9,056 nucleotides of DNA from JBCCJA01 sp039045975 (GTDB lineage Bacteria > Planctomycetota > Planctomycetia > Planctomycetales > Planctomycetaceae): contig JBCCJA010000093.1 of NCBI GenBank assembly GCA_039045975.1, positions 1-9,056 of the forward strand. The letters run 5' to 3'. How positions within the stretch are numbered: the stretch's first letter is position 1; every line of letters begins with the position of its first letter. Positions 1 through 5,682 of this stretch are shown here, in pieces. Position numbers and translations under genes: made by a program. The notes beneath the pieces were generated by a model. It worked only from the letters and a program-made list of their open reading frames with translations, did no database searches and was not told the DNA's origin.

Positions 1-44
1 CCTCACCCCGGCCCTCTCCCCCGGCGCGGGGGAGAGGGGGAGAC
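1..44. repeat. GC-rich hairpin (REP-like) repeat, copy 1
   Basis: An 11-bp perfect inverted repeat (12-22 with 28-38, loop 23-27) lies inside a 44-bp unit that recurs at 229-272 with a single mismatch (position 24 G against 252 A). The unit touches the window edge, so its left boundary is not known. This CCCTCTCCCCC...GGGGGAGAGGG type is a familiar extragenic palindrome in GC-rich genomes. It may act as a transcription terminator or mRNA-stability element for whatever lies to the left, but there is no T tract. Confidence 0.85.
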
Positions 45-82
45 CGAAATGACTGCGTTCTTGCTCTCCAACTCACACAAAT

Positions 83-133
83 CCCTTCTCCCCCTCACAG
101 GGGGAGAAGATGCCCGCAGGGTAGATGAGGGGG
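83..133. repeat. Second type of extragenic hairpin repeat
   Basis: A perfect 10-bp stem (85-94 with 100-109, loop 95-99) is followed by a tail ending in TGAGGGGG at 126-133. That tail is the exact reverse complement of 90-97, so two mutually exclusive pairings are possible. The sequence differs from the 44-bp repeat that flanks it on both sides. It resembles the hairpin-plus-tail repeats scattered between genes in several GC-rich bacterial genomes. It lies between genes and codes for nothing I can support. Confidence 0.7.
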
Positions 134-228
134 CCACGGCCGGGCTGTGCGAGACGGCGGTGGCCTGCCGGGCCGTTCGTCTCCCGTACGCGAGGCCCCG
201 GCCGTCTGGCTAAGACCCGCGGTGCCCC

Positions 229-272
229 CCTCACCCCGGCCCTCTCCCCCGACGCGGGGGAGAGGGGGAGAC
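229..272. repeat. GC-rich hairpin (REP-like) repeat, copy 2
   Basis: This is a direct copy of the unit at 1-44, with 43 of 44 bases identical. The 11-bp stem is 240-250 with 256-266, loop 251-255. It ends 29 bases before the ATG of the carotenoid oxygenase gene. The oxygenase frame stays open through this repeat up to 125, but translating an extragenic repeat is the sign that the long N-terminal extension is not real. Confidence 0.85.
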
Positions 273-289
273 GAGGGCGGTCGCGTCAG

Positions 290-295
290 TATCCT
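290..295 (+). promoter_or_regulatory. Possible -10 hexamer (TATCCT) just before the oxygenase ATG
   Basis: TATCCT lies six bases before the ATG at 302, and there is no purine-rich ribosome binding site in between. If it is used, transcription would start at or next to the ATG and the message would be leaderless or nearly so. I see no convincing -35 hexamer; the expected place falls in the end of the hairpin repeat. A six-base match of this kind is weak evidence. Confidence 0.25.
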
Positions 296-301
296 CGTGT
301 C

Positions 302-1738
302 ATGAAACGCCCTCTCTGTTCCGCCGACTTTCCGGCCCTCGCCGACAACCCGCAGCCGTGGGCCGGGATGGTCACGTCGCTGCCCGACGAGCACGACTAC
401 GTCTGCGACGTCGAGGGCGACCTGCCCGACCTCCGTGGCAGGCTCTATCGGCAGGGGCCCGGCCTGTACGACCGCGGCCCCGACCGCAAACGCATGCTGC
501 TCGACGGCGACGGCATGACGCAGATGTACGACTTCGACGGCGGCCGGGTCCGCTTCCGCAACCGCTACGTCCGCACCGCGAAATATCTCGAAGAGGGTCG
601 GGCCGGACGGTTCCTGCACCCGACGTTCTCGACCCACGGGTCGGGGCCGAAGAAGTTTAATTTCCGCGGCGACGTCGCCAACCAGGCGAACGTGACGTGT
701 ACCGACTTCTTCGACGGCAAAGTCCTCGCGTTCGACGACGGCCAGAAACCGACCGCCCTCGGCCGAGACGACCTCGAAACCCTCGGCGAGACCGACCTCG
801 ATTACCTACGTCCCGGATTAAGATTTTGGGCCCATTTCAAAGAAGAGCCGGCCGCGGGGCTGTTCCACGCCCTCGCGATGAAAATCGGCCGCTTCGTCGA
901 GGCCAGCGTCGTGTCGCTCGACCGGACCGGTTCGGTCGTCGCCCGAAGCGATTACCGCCTCCCGCGGGCCTGTTACGTCCACGACTGGATCGTCACGTCC
1001 CGTTACTTCGGCTTCGTCCTGCACCCGGCGATTATCAATCTGTGGAGTTACCTAAAGGTCCGCTTCGCCCACACGACATTCGCGGACGCGATCGATTGGC
1101 GGCCGCAAATGGGAAATTTGATCTTATTGTTCGATCGCGAGACCGGCCGAGAGTCGCGATTTAAGGCCGCAGGCTGTTGGGTATGGCACTGCGTGAACGC
1201 CTTCGACGAGGGTGACGACGTCGTCGTGGATTTCGTCGGCGGGGTGTCGGGCCTCGGCGGTGCCGACGCGCCGTTCTACACCGTCATGCGGAACGAAGTC
1301 CCGCCGCTCGACGAGACGGTCACCAACCCCCTGCGGCGTTACCGCCTCGACCCGCGACGCGAGTCGGTCACCGAGGAGGTTCTCGACGACTCTTTAAACT
1401 TCGAGCTCCCGACCGTTCCGGCCCGGGATAAGACGGTCCGACCCGATCGGGCCTTCGTGATGGCAGGCGTCCCCGGCGAGCTGTTCGCCCGCGGCGTCGG
1501 CAGCTGGGACTACTGCCGCGAGACCTTCGACCGTTTCGTCTTCGACGACGCCCAATACACCGCCGAGCCGGTCCCGCTCGGCGACCGCCACGTCGCGACG
1601 CAGGTTTATGTCGCGTCCGAGAAGCGGAGCTACCTCGGCATCTTCCGCGGCGACCGCCTCGCCGACGGCCCGGTCGCGAAGGTCTGGCACACGCACCACG
1701 TCCCGCTCAGTTTTCACGGGTGTTGGAGCCCGAAATGA
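302..1738 (+). CDS. Carotenoid cleavage oxygenase family protein
   Basis: The product has 478 residues, a normal length for the carotenoid oxygenase (RPE65/CCD/lignostilbene dioxygenase) family. These non-haem Fe(II) enzymes use O2 to split a conjugated double bond, giving apocarotenal or aldehyde products. The four iron-binding histidines expected of the seven-bladed propeller are all visible: H178 (WAHFKEEPAAGLFHA), H227 (YVHDW), H296 (WVWHCVNAF, the usual FHxxNA block) and H472 (LSFHGCW near the C-terminus). The DGDG motif at 68-71, followed by a basic RNRYVRT stretch, is also typical. I see no signal peptide, so it is probably cytosolic or membrane-associated. I chose the ATG at 302 because the in-frame extension back to 125 only translates a hairpin repeat and a low-complexity Arg/Pro stretch. 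No Shine-Dalgarno is visible. The substrate cannot be read from the sequence; carotenoids and stilbenes are both possible. Confidence 0.93.
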   Translation: MKRPLCSADFPALADNPQPWAGMVTSLPDEHDYVCDVEGDLPDLRGRLYRQGPGLYDRGPDRKRMLLDGDGMTQMYDFDGGRVRFRNRYVRTAKYLEEGRAGRFLHPTFSTHGSGPKKFNFRGDVANQANVTCTDFFDGKVLAFDDGQKPTALGRDDLETLGETDLDYLRPGLRFWAHFKEEPAAGLFHALAMKIGRFVEASVVSLDRTGSVVARSDYRLPRACYVHDWIVTSRYFGFVLHPAIINLWSYLKVRFAHTTFADAIDWRPQMGNLILLFDRETGRESRFKAAGCWVWHCVNAFDEGDDVVVDFVGGVSGLGGADAPFYTVMRNEVPPLDETVTNPLRRYRLDPRRESVTEEVLDDSLNFELPTVPARDKTVRPDRAFVMAGVPGELFARGVGSWDYCRETFDRFVFDDAQYTAEPVPLGDRHVATQVYVASEKRSYLGIFRGDRLADGPVAKVWHTHHVPLSFHGCWSPK

Positions 1739-1772
1739 AAGAGCGGGCATAAGTCCAAAAGGGGCGTGATAC

Positions 1773-2405
1773 TTAACTCGCTGCTACGACACGCTCCGCG
1801 ATTACATACTTCACGAAGTCGGGCAGAGAACATCGTACCGTTACCTCCGCCACGGCGTTCGCCCGGCCCCGCGACTTCTTCCGTGCGGCAAAATCGTATT
1901 CGTCTAACTTTTGAAATGTCTGAGATCCTCTCGGCGCTGCCCGGCGGATCGCGGAGCCCGAATTGATAGGACTCAGTTCGATCGCTTTTTCATAAGTGCG
2001 AATCAGCCGGTCTGTATCGATCTCGAACACATGATGGCCCATCAGCCGATTCGCCTTGGCGGACAGGTGAGCCTCAAGCCGTTTCTCGGTCGGCCAGAAA
2101 TAAACCCGCTTGTTTAAAATGTTTAGCCATTCCGGAACCGACACGTCGGTCAGGCAGCGTTGGAATCCTTGCTGGCAGAGCGGCGTTTGATCCCGCAACA
2201 CCGCCATGCGACGTCCCGATCGCAATGTCGTCGGTCGGGGACGCGGAGCCGCCGTGATTTCGGACTTCTGTCCGGCATCGACATTCAGATCCCGTAGAAG
2301 CTCTGCGGTCGTGTGCAGCCCGTGCCGCCGGATACCCGCGACGTTCTCCGGCAGAGTGCCGTGATAAAGCCGCGGATAAGCCGCTACGAGTTCCTCAGCC
2401 GTCAC
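1773..2405 (-). CDS. DUF7002-like conserved protein, possible ADP-ribosyltransferase-type fold
   Basis: This is a 210-residue soluble protein with no signal peptide or membrane segment. It matches my memory of the uncharacterised DUF7002 family in length and in block order: YPRLYHGT near the N-terminus (residues 10-17), RRHGL (26-30), an RDQ segment (71-73), RVYFWP (100-105) and LSPINSGS (144-151). An N-terminal YH block followed by xxIxxHGL and later an aromatic YFW strand recalls RNA 2'-phosphotransferase/DarT-type ADP-ribosyltransferases. That similarity is inference, not a demonstrated activity. The GTG start overlaps the stop of the upstream glycosyltransferase gene as GTGA (2402-2405), so translation is probably coupled. 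Base use differs from the neighbour: 29 of 60 bases are G or C at 1981-2040 against 45 of 60 at 2641-2700. This suggests later acquisition or weaker selection. Function unknown. Confidence 0.8.
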   Translation of the reverse strand: MTAEELVAAYPRLYHGTLPENVAGIRRHGLHTTAELLRDLNVDAGQKSEITAAPRPRPTTLRSGRRMAVLRDQTPLCQQGFQRCLTDVSVPEWLNILNKRVYFWPTEKRLEAHLSAKANRLMGHHVFEIDTDRLIRTYEKAIELSPINSGSAIRRAAPRGSQTFQKLDEYDFAARKKSRGRANAVAEVTVRCSLPDFVKYVIAERVVAAS

Positions 2406-3511
2406 GTTCCGTCCTCGGTGTCGTCGCCGTTTAAGGCCAAAACGTCGCGATACAGCTCCGCCGTCTCGTCCACCATCCGCTCCGCCGTGAACCGCTCCCG
2501 CACGCGGGCCAGTCCGGCGTCGCCGAGCGCCCGGGCACGGGCGGGGTGGTCGAGCAGTTCGCCGAGCTTCGCGGCGAGGTCGTCGGCGTCGGCCGGTTCC
2601 GCGATCAGGCCGGTCACGCCGTCGTCGACGATCTCCGCGACGCCGCCCAGCCGGCTGGCGACGACCGGACGTCCGACCGCCATCGCCTCGAGCATCGTCA
2701 CGCCGAGGCCCTGCGACAGGCTCGGCAAACAGAACACGTCGATCGCGGCGAAAGACTCGGCGAAGTCGTACAGGTTCGGCACGAACGTCGTCCGCCCGCC
2801 GAGGCCGAGGTCGCGGGCCAACCGGCGCAGGTTCCGCTCCTCGGGGCCCGACCCGGCGACGAGGAATTCGGCGTCGCGGCCCGCCTCGATCAGCTTCGCC
2901 GCGGCGCCGAGGAAGTAGCCGACGCCCTTGTCCATCTCCAACGGCCCGGCCGTCCCGAGCACCGGGACGCGGCCCGCCGCGAAGACCGGCGACGGGGGTT
3001 CCTCGGCGACGTCGACGCCGCTGACGATCACCTCGACCTTGTCGGCCGGGACCGCCTTCACGTCGTCGATCAGCCCGGCGATCGTGCGGCTGATCGCGAT
3101 CACGCGTCGGCAGGCCCCGCCGAGGCCGGCGACACGGAGCCCCGGCGGGACGACGCTGACGGTCGTCACGACCGGCACCCCCCAGACCCGCGCCAGCCAG
3201 AGCCCGGCCGCCTGCATCGAGACCGACTGTACGTGGATCAGGTCGAACGGCTTGTCGGCCAGGTCACGCCGTAGCGGCTCGACCGCGGCGGGGCCCAGCC
3301 AACGGCGGAACCTCAACGACGGATAGACGCGGACGTCGAGCGTCTCCCGCACGTCGGGCGCGACGCGGTCGGCGTTCGGGCAGGCGAGCACCGGCTCGAT
3401 CCCGCGCTCGCCGAGGTCTCGGGCCAGCCGCAGCGTGTACGCACACCGTGCCCGGACCTCGAAGCGGTCCGAGAGCAGCAACACGCGGGGCGGGGCGGTT
3501 TCTTCGGCCAA
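2402..3511 (-). CDS. Glycosyltransferase family 4 (GT-B fold)
   Basis: The 369-residue product has the two-domain layout of retaining GT4 enzymes, which move a sugar from a nucleotide donor to a lipid, glycan or small-molecule acceptor. The N-terminal acceptor domain shows FDLIHVQS (89-96) and the VIAISRT block (137-143). The C-terminal domain shows GTAGPLEMDKG (186-196), AGSGPEERNL (219-228), an NLYDF stretch (246-250) and the nucleotide-binding block ending LEAMAVGRPVVAS (274-286). The EX7E motif reads Q267-X7-E275, so the first acidic residue is replaced. There is no membrane span; it is probably cytosolic or peripheral. The start is uncertain: the first candidate is TTG at 3511, with an in-frame stop only seven bases upstream at 3518-3520, and a GTG at 3484 (residue 10) would also give a sensible N-terminus. 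The 3' end overlaps the next gene by four bases. Acceptor unknown. Confidence 0.9.
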   Translation of the reverse strand: MAEETAPPRVLLLSDRFEVRARCAYTLRLARDLGERGIEPVLACPNADRVAPDVRETLDVRVYPSLRFRRWLGPAAVEPLRRDLADKPFDLIHVQSVSMQAAGLWLARVWGVPVVTTVSVVPPGLRVAGLGGACRRVIAISRTIAGLIDDVKAVPADKVEVIVSGVDVAEEPPSPVFAAGRVPVLGTAGPLEMDKGVGYFLGAAAKLIEAGRDAEFLVAGSGPEERNLRRLARDLGLGGRTTFVPNLYDFAESFAAIDVFCLPSLSQGLGVTMLEAMAVGRPVVASRLGGVAEIVDDGVTGLIAEPADADDLAAKLGELLDHPARARALGDAGLARVRERFTAERMVDETAELYRDVLALNGDDTEDGT

Positions 3512-3580
3512 GATGCGTCACGGATCGCGTCGAGTGATCCGCCAGCTTATCGCGACCGGGCGGCTTCCGCCGTCGGGCGG

Positions 3581-4288
3581 TCAGACGCCCCGCTTCGGCC
3601 GCTCGAGGATCTCGGCGACGACGATCGAGTCGCGGACCGATTGCGGGTCGGCGAGCATCGCCCGGATGCCGCGGGGCCCGCCGGCCGCGGCCGGGCCGCG
3701 GGTGCGGAGGTCGGACAACGCCGCCTCGGCGTCGGCCAGTTTCCGCTCGGTCGCGCGGTTGGCTTCGAGCAGTTCTTTCTGCCGCTCGGCGACGCGGCGG
3801 TCGACCTCGCGGTCGATCTTCTTCTCGCGTTTCGACGCCCGCTTCGGCCGCATCTCGGGCAGGTGGCGTTCCGACAGCGTTGACTCGAGGTGCCGCTCGG
3901 AGAGTCCGCCGACCGGCGTCGGGCGGGCGGGCTGCGGGTCGCGTCGGGGCGTCGGTTCGGCCGGCTCGTCGACGAATTCGACGTCCGCGTCGACGAGTTC
4001 TTCCCGCCGCGGCTCGGGCGGCGGGGCGGGCTCGCCGCCGGTCTTCTGTTGGACCTCGCGGAGGAAGGCCTCGATCTCGTTGCGGAGCGGGTCGCCGCCG
4101 GCCGCCTTGCCGCCCCCTTGGGCCACGGGCCGGCCCTGCGGGCGTCCGGCCGGCCGTCCCGCCTGCGGCTGTTGCTGCTGCTTGCTGGCGTTGACGATCT
4201 GCGAGATCCAGCCGATGAAGCCGACCGCGAACACGACGAGACTGATCAGCGTCCCGAACCCGTCGGCGAGCAGCGGCGTGATCGTCAT
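3581..4288 (-). CDS. Planctomycete-type FloA-associated membrane protein with coiled coil
   Basis: A 235-residue protein with one N-terminal membrane span (about residues 12-33), then a Gln/Gly/Arg/Pro-rich linker (36-62), a short EIEAFLREVQQ helix (71-81), an acidic Pro-rich segment (88-124), a repeated LSERHL motif (129-134 and 138-143), a charged coiled coil (about 151-195) and a C-terminal block MLADPQSVRDSIVVAEIL (211-228) followed by ERPK. I recall this C-terminal block and the short helix from conserved hypothetical proteins next to floA in planctomycetes. No enzymatic motif is visible; a scaffold or adaptor role at the membrane is inference. I chose the ATG at 4288, eight bases after the stop of the small gene before it. 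An in-frame ATG at 4369 would give a 262-residue protein but overlaps that small gene. It is probably co-transcribed with floA. No terminator is visible after it. Confidence 0.8.
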   Translation of the reverse strand: MTITPLLADGFGTLISLVVFAVGFIGWISQIVNASKQQQQPQAGRPAGRPQGRPVAQGGGKAAGGDPLRNEIEAFLREVQQKTGGEPAPPPEPRREELVDADVEFVDEPAEPTPRRDPQPARPTPVGGLSERHLESTLSERHLPEMRPKRASKREKKIDREVDRRVAERQKELLEANRATERKLADAEAALSDLRTRGPAAAGGPRGIRAMLADPQSVRDSIVVAEILERPKRGV

Positions 4289-4296
4289 GGCGGCCG

Positions 4297-4434
4297 TCAG
4301 TTCTTGAACTTGTAGATGCGGGCCCGGCTCGGCCGGAACCTGTGGCGTATGTAACGGGTCGTCGTCCACGCCGCCGTGCCGAGGCAGATCAGCAGTAACA
4401 GCTCGGTCGGCCCTGGCGTGAAAGGTTCAGGCAT
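4297..4434 (-). CDS. Small single-span membrane protein (45 residues)
   Basis: The 45-residue product starts MPEPFTPGPTELLLL, has one hydrophobic stretch (about residues 9-27) and a strongly basic tail (RYIRHRFRPSRARIYKFKN), which predicts an N-out, C-in single-span protein. The GPTELLLL start loosely recalls TatA-like proteins, but the rest lacks the TatA hinge and amphipathic helix, so I do not call it TatA. It sits 37 bases after the floA stop and eight bases before the coiled-coil gene, on the same strand, which supports it as a real gene of the unit. An upstream in-frame ATG at 4503 would add 23 residues but would overlap the end of floA by 32 bases, so I prefer 4434. Function unknown; a FloA/NfeD accessory is a guess from position. 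Confidence 0.6.
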   Translation of the reverse strand: MPEPFTPGPTELLLLICLGTAAWTTTRYIRHRFRPSRARIYKFKN

Positions 4435-4471
4435 CTGTGGTCCGGGCGGACAAACTTCGTTCCGAGTGTTT

Positions 4472-5560
4472 TCAGTTGCGTGCGTCGTCGGCGCCGGCGG
4501 CATCGCCGGCGATCGAGGCCCGCATGCGGGTATCAGCCTTCACGTTCTGCAGATCGTAGTAATCCATCAGGCCGAGCTTCCCGGAGCGGAACGCGTTCGC
4601 GATCGCCTCCGGCACGGTCGCCTCGCTGAGCACGACCTCGGCCCGGTTTTCCTGGGTCTTGGCGACCATCTCCTGCTCGCGGGCCATCGCCATCGCCCGC
4701 TTCTCTTCGGCCTTCGCCTGGGCGACCCGCATGTCGGCCTCGGCCTGGTCGGCGTCGAGGCGGGCCTTGATGTTTTCCCCGACGTCGATGTCGGCGATGT
4801 CGATCGAGACGATCTCGTAGGCGGTGTGCGCCTCAAGCCCCTGCCCGAGCACGACCCGCGAGATCCGGTCGGGGTTTTCGAGCACGTCGGCATAGGTCTT
4901 CGTCGAGCCGATCGCCTCGACGATGCCCTGGCCGACGCGGGCGATGATCGTCTCTTCCGTCGCCCCGCCGATCAGCTGGTCGAGGTTGGTCCGCACCGTC
5001 ACGCGGGCCCGGGCCTTGAGCTGGATCCCGTCGTCGGCGACAGCGTCGAGCGTGCCGGCTTTTTTCTTCGGGTCGGGGCAGTCGATGACCTTCGGATAGA
5101 CCGACGTCTTCACCGCGTCGAGCACGTCACGGCCGGCGAGGTCGATCGCCGCGGCGGTGTCCCAGTCGAGTTCGATGCGGGCCCGCTGGGCCGCGACGAG
5201 CGACCGCACGACGTTCATCACGTTCCCGCCGGCCAGGTAGTGGGCCTGCATCTGCCGGCGGCTGATCGGGTACTCCTTCAGCAGCCCGGCCTGCACGGCC
5301 ATGATCATCGCGCGGACGATGACCGACGGGTTGATCTTCCGCAGGCTCATGAACACGAGGTCGCGGAGCCCGATCTTCGTGCCGGTCGTGACACACTGGA
5401 TCCACAGACCCAGATACCGGCCGATGATCGCCAGGAAGATGATCGCCGCGATGACGATCCCGATCCCGACGACCCACACGAACGCCCGGTTGAAGTTGGG
5501 CGCCTGGGCCAACAGCGGCAGGGCGGCGGAGACGGGGGCGATGGCTGACGGCACGGGCAT
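4472..5560 (-). CDS. floA: Flotillin-like protein FloA
   Basis: The 362-residue product is FloA, the bacterial flotillin that oligomerises in the inner membrane and organises functional membrane microdomains. One membrane segment (about residues 27-47) is followed by the FloA-specific stretch with LRDLVFMSLRKINPSVIV (65-82), the SPFH-like domain (about 85-265), an Ala/Glu/Gln-rich coiled coil (about 270-310) and the family's C-terminal signature LMDYYDLQNVKADTRMRASI (331-350). The N-terminus before the membrane span is extended compared with Firmicutes FloA (about 330 residues). The ATG at 5560 has an AGGG ribosome binding site seven bases upstream. It lies 122 bases downstream of nfeD and has its own TATAAT, so it may be expressed both from that and by read-through. 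Codon choice looks more uniformly GC-ending than in neighbours (for example CTC AAG and ATC AAG), as expected of a well-expressed gene. Confidence 0.96.
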   Translation of the reverse strand: MPVPSAIAPVSAALPLLAQAPNFNRAFVWVVGIGIVIAAIIFLAIIGRYLGLWIQCVTTGTKIGLRDLVFMSLRKINPSVIVRAMIMAVQAGLLKEYPISRRQMQAHYLAGGNVMNVVRSLVAAQRARIELDWDTAAAIDLAGRDVLDAVKTSVYPKVIDCPDPKKKAGTLDAVADDGIQLKARARVTVRTNLDQLIGGATEETIIARVGQGIVEAIGSTKTYADVLENPDRISRVVLGQGLEAHTAYEIVSIDIADIDVGENIKARLDADQAEADMRVAQAKAEEKRAMAMAREQEMVAKTQENRAEVVLSEATVPEAIANAFRSGKLGLMDYYDLQNVKADTRMRASIAGDAAGADDARN

Positions 5561-5567
5561 CTGCGGA

Positions 5568-5571
5568 CCCT
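5568..5571 (-). promoter_or_regulatory. Ribosome binding site of floA
   Basis: AGGG on the minus strand stands seven bases before the ATG at 5560. It supports that ATG as the floA start. Several other genes here show no comparable site. Confidence 0.5.
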
Positions 5572-5596
5572 GCGGGCGACGGGCGAACTGCGGACA

Positions 5597-5602
5597 ATTA
5601 TA
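5597..5602 (-). promoter_or_regulatory. Promoter -10 element upstream of floA
   Basis: A perfect TATAAT on the minus strand sits in the 122-base gap between nfeD and floA, in otherwise GC-rich DNA. The start of transcription would fall near 5590, giving a leader of about 30 bases that includes the AGGG site. No good -35 hexamer is found at 16-19 bases spacing (GCCGTT and CTGCCG are the nearest), so the element may rely on an activator. It implies that floA and the two genes after it can be expressed apart from nfeD. Confidence 0.55.
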
Positions 5603-5682
5603 GCGTCGACCGCCGGGGAAACGGCAGCCTGCGGAACGTCAGTTCCCGGACGTCGGATCAACGCATGGCGGGCGGCGGGTGT

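Noticed and set aside
125..301. N-terminal extension of the carotenoid oxygenase in the same frame
   Set aside because: It translates the hairpin repeat copy at 229-272 and an Arg/Pro-rich stretch. The family's N-terminus begins around the ATG at 302.
95..637. Minus-strand frame of 180 codons over the oxygenase start
   Set aside because: It overlaps the oxygenase and the repeats, and its translation is Val/Ala/Arg-rich with no recognisable family.
1739..1772. Bidirectional terminator between the convergent oxygenase and DUF7002-like genes
   Set aside because: The 34 bases contain no stem of useful length and no T tract.
2546..3326. Overlapping + strand frames opposite the glycosyltransferase
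   Set aside because: They are antisense shadows of a clear GT4 gene, full of Arg, Asp and Pro without motifs.
1773..3511. Toxin-antitoxin pair made of the DUF7002-like protein and its partner
   Set aside because: The partner is a full-length glycosyltransferase rather than a small antitoxin or macrodomain protein, and no mobile-element context is present. Only the coupling and the motif similarity are kept as a finding.
3521..3541. Six-bp inverted repeat CGGATC...GATCCG just upstream of the glycosyltransferase start
   Set aside because: A six-base palindrome with a nine-base spacer is expected often by chance. There is no T tract for a terminator and no second copy to suggest an operator.
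4297..4434. Calling the 45-residue protein TatA
   Set aside because: Only the GPTELLLL start is similar. The phenylalanine-glycine hinge and the amphipathic helix of TatA are missing.
3435..5548. Long + strand frames opposite the coiled-coil protein and FloA (for example 3435-4307 and 4376-5548)
   Set aside because: Antisense shadows. FloA on the other strand is unmistakable, and the + strand translations are low-complexity.
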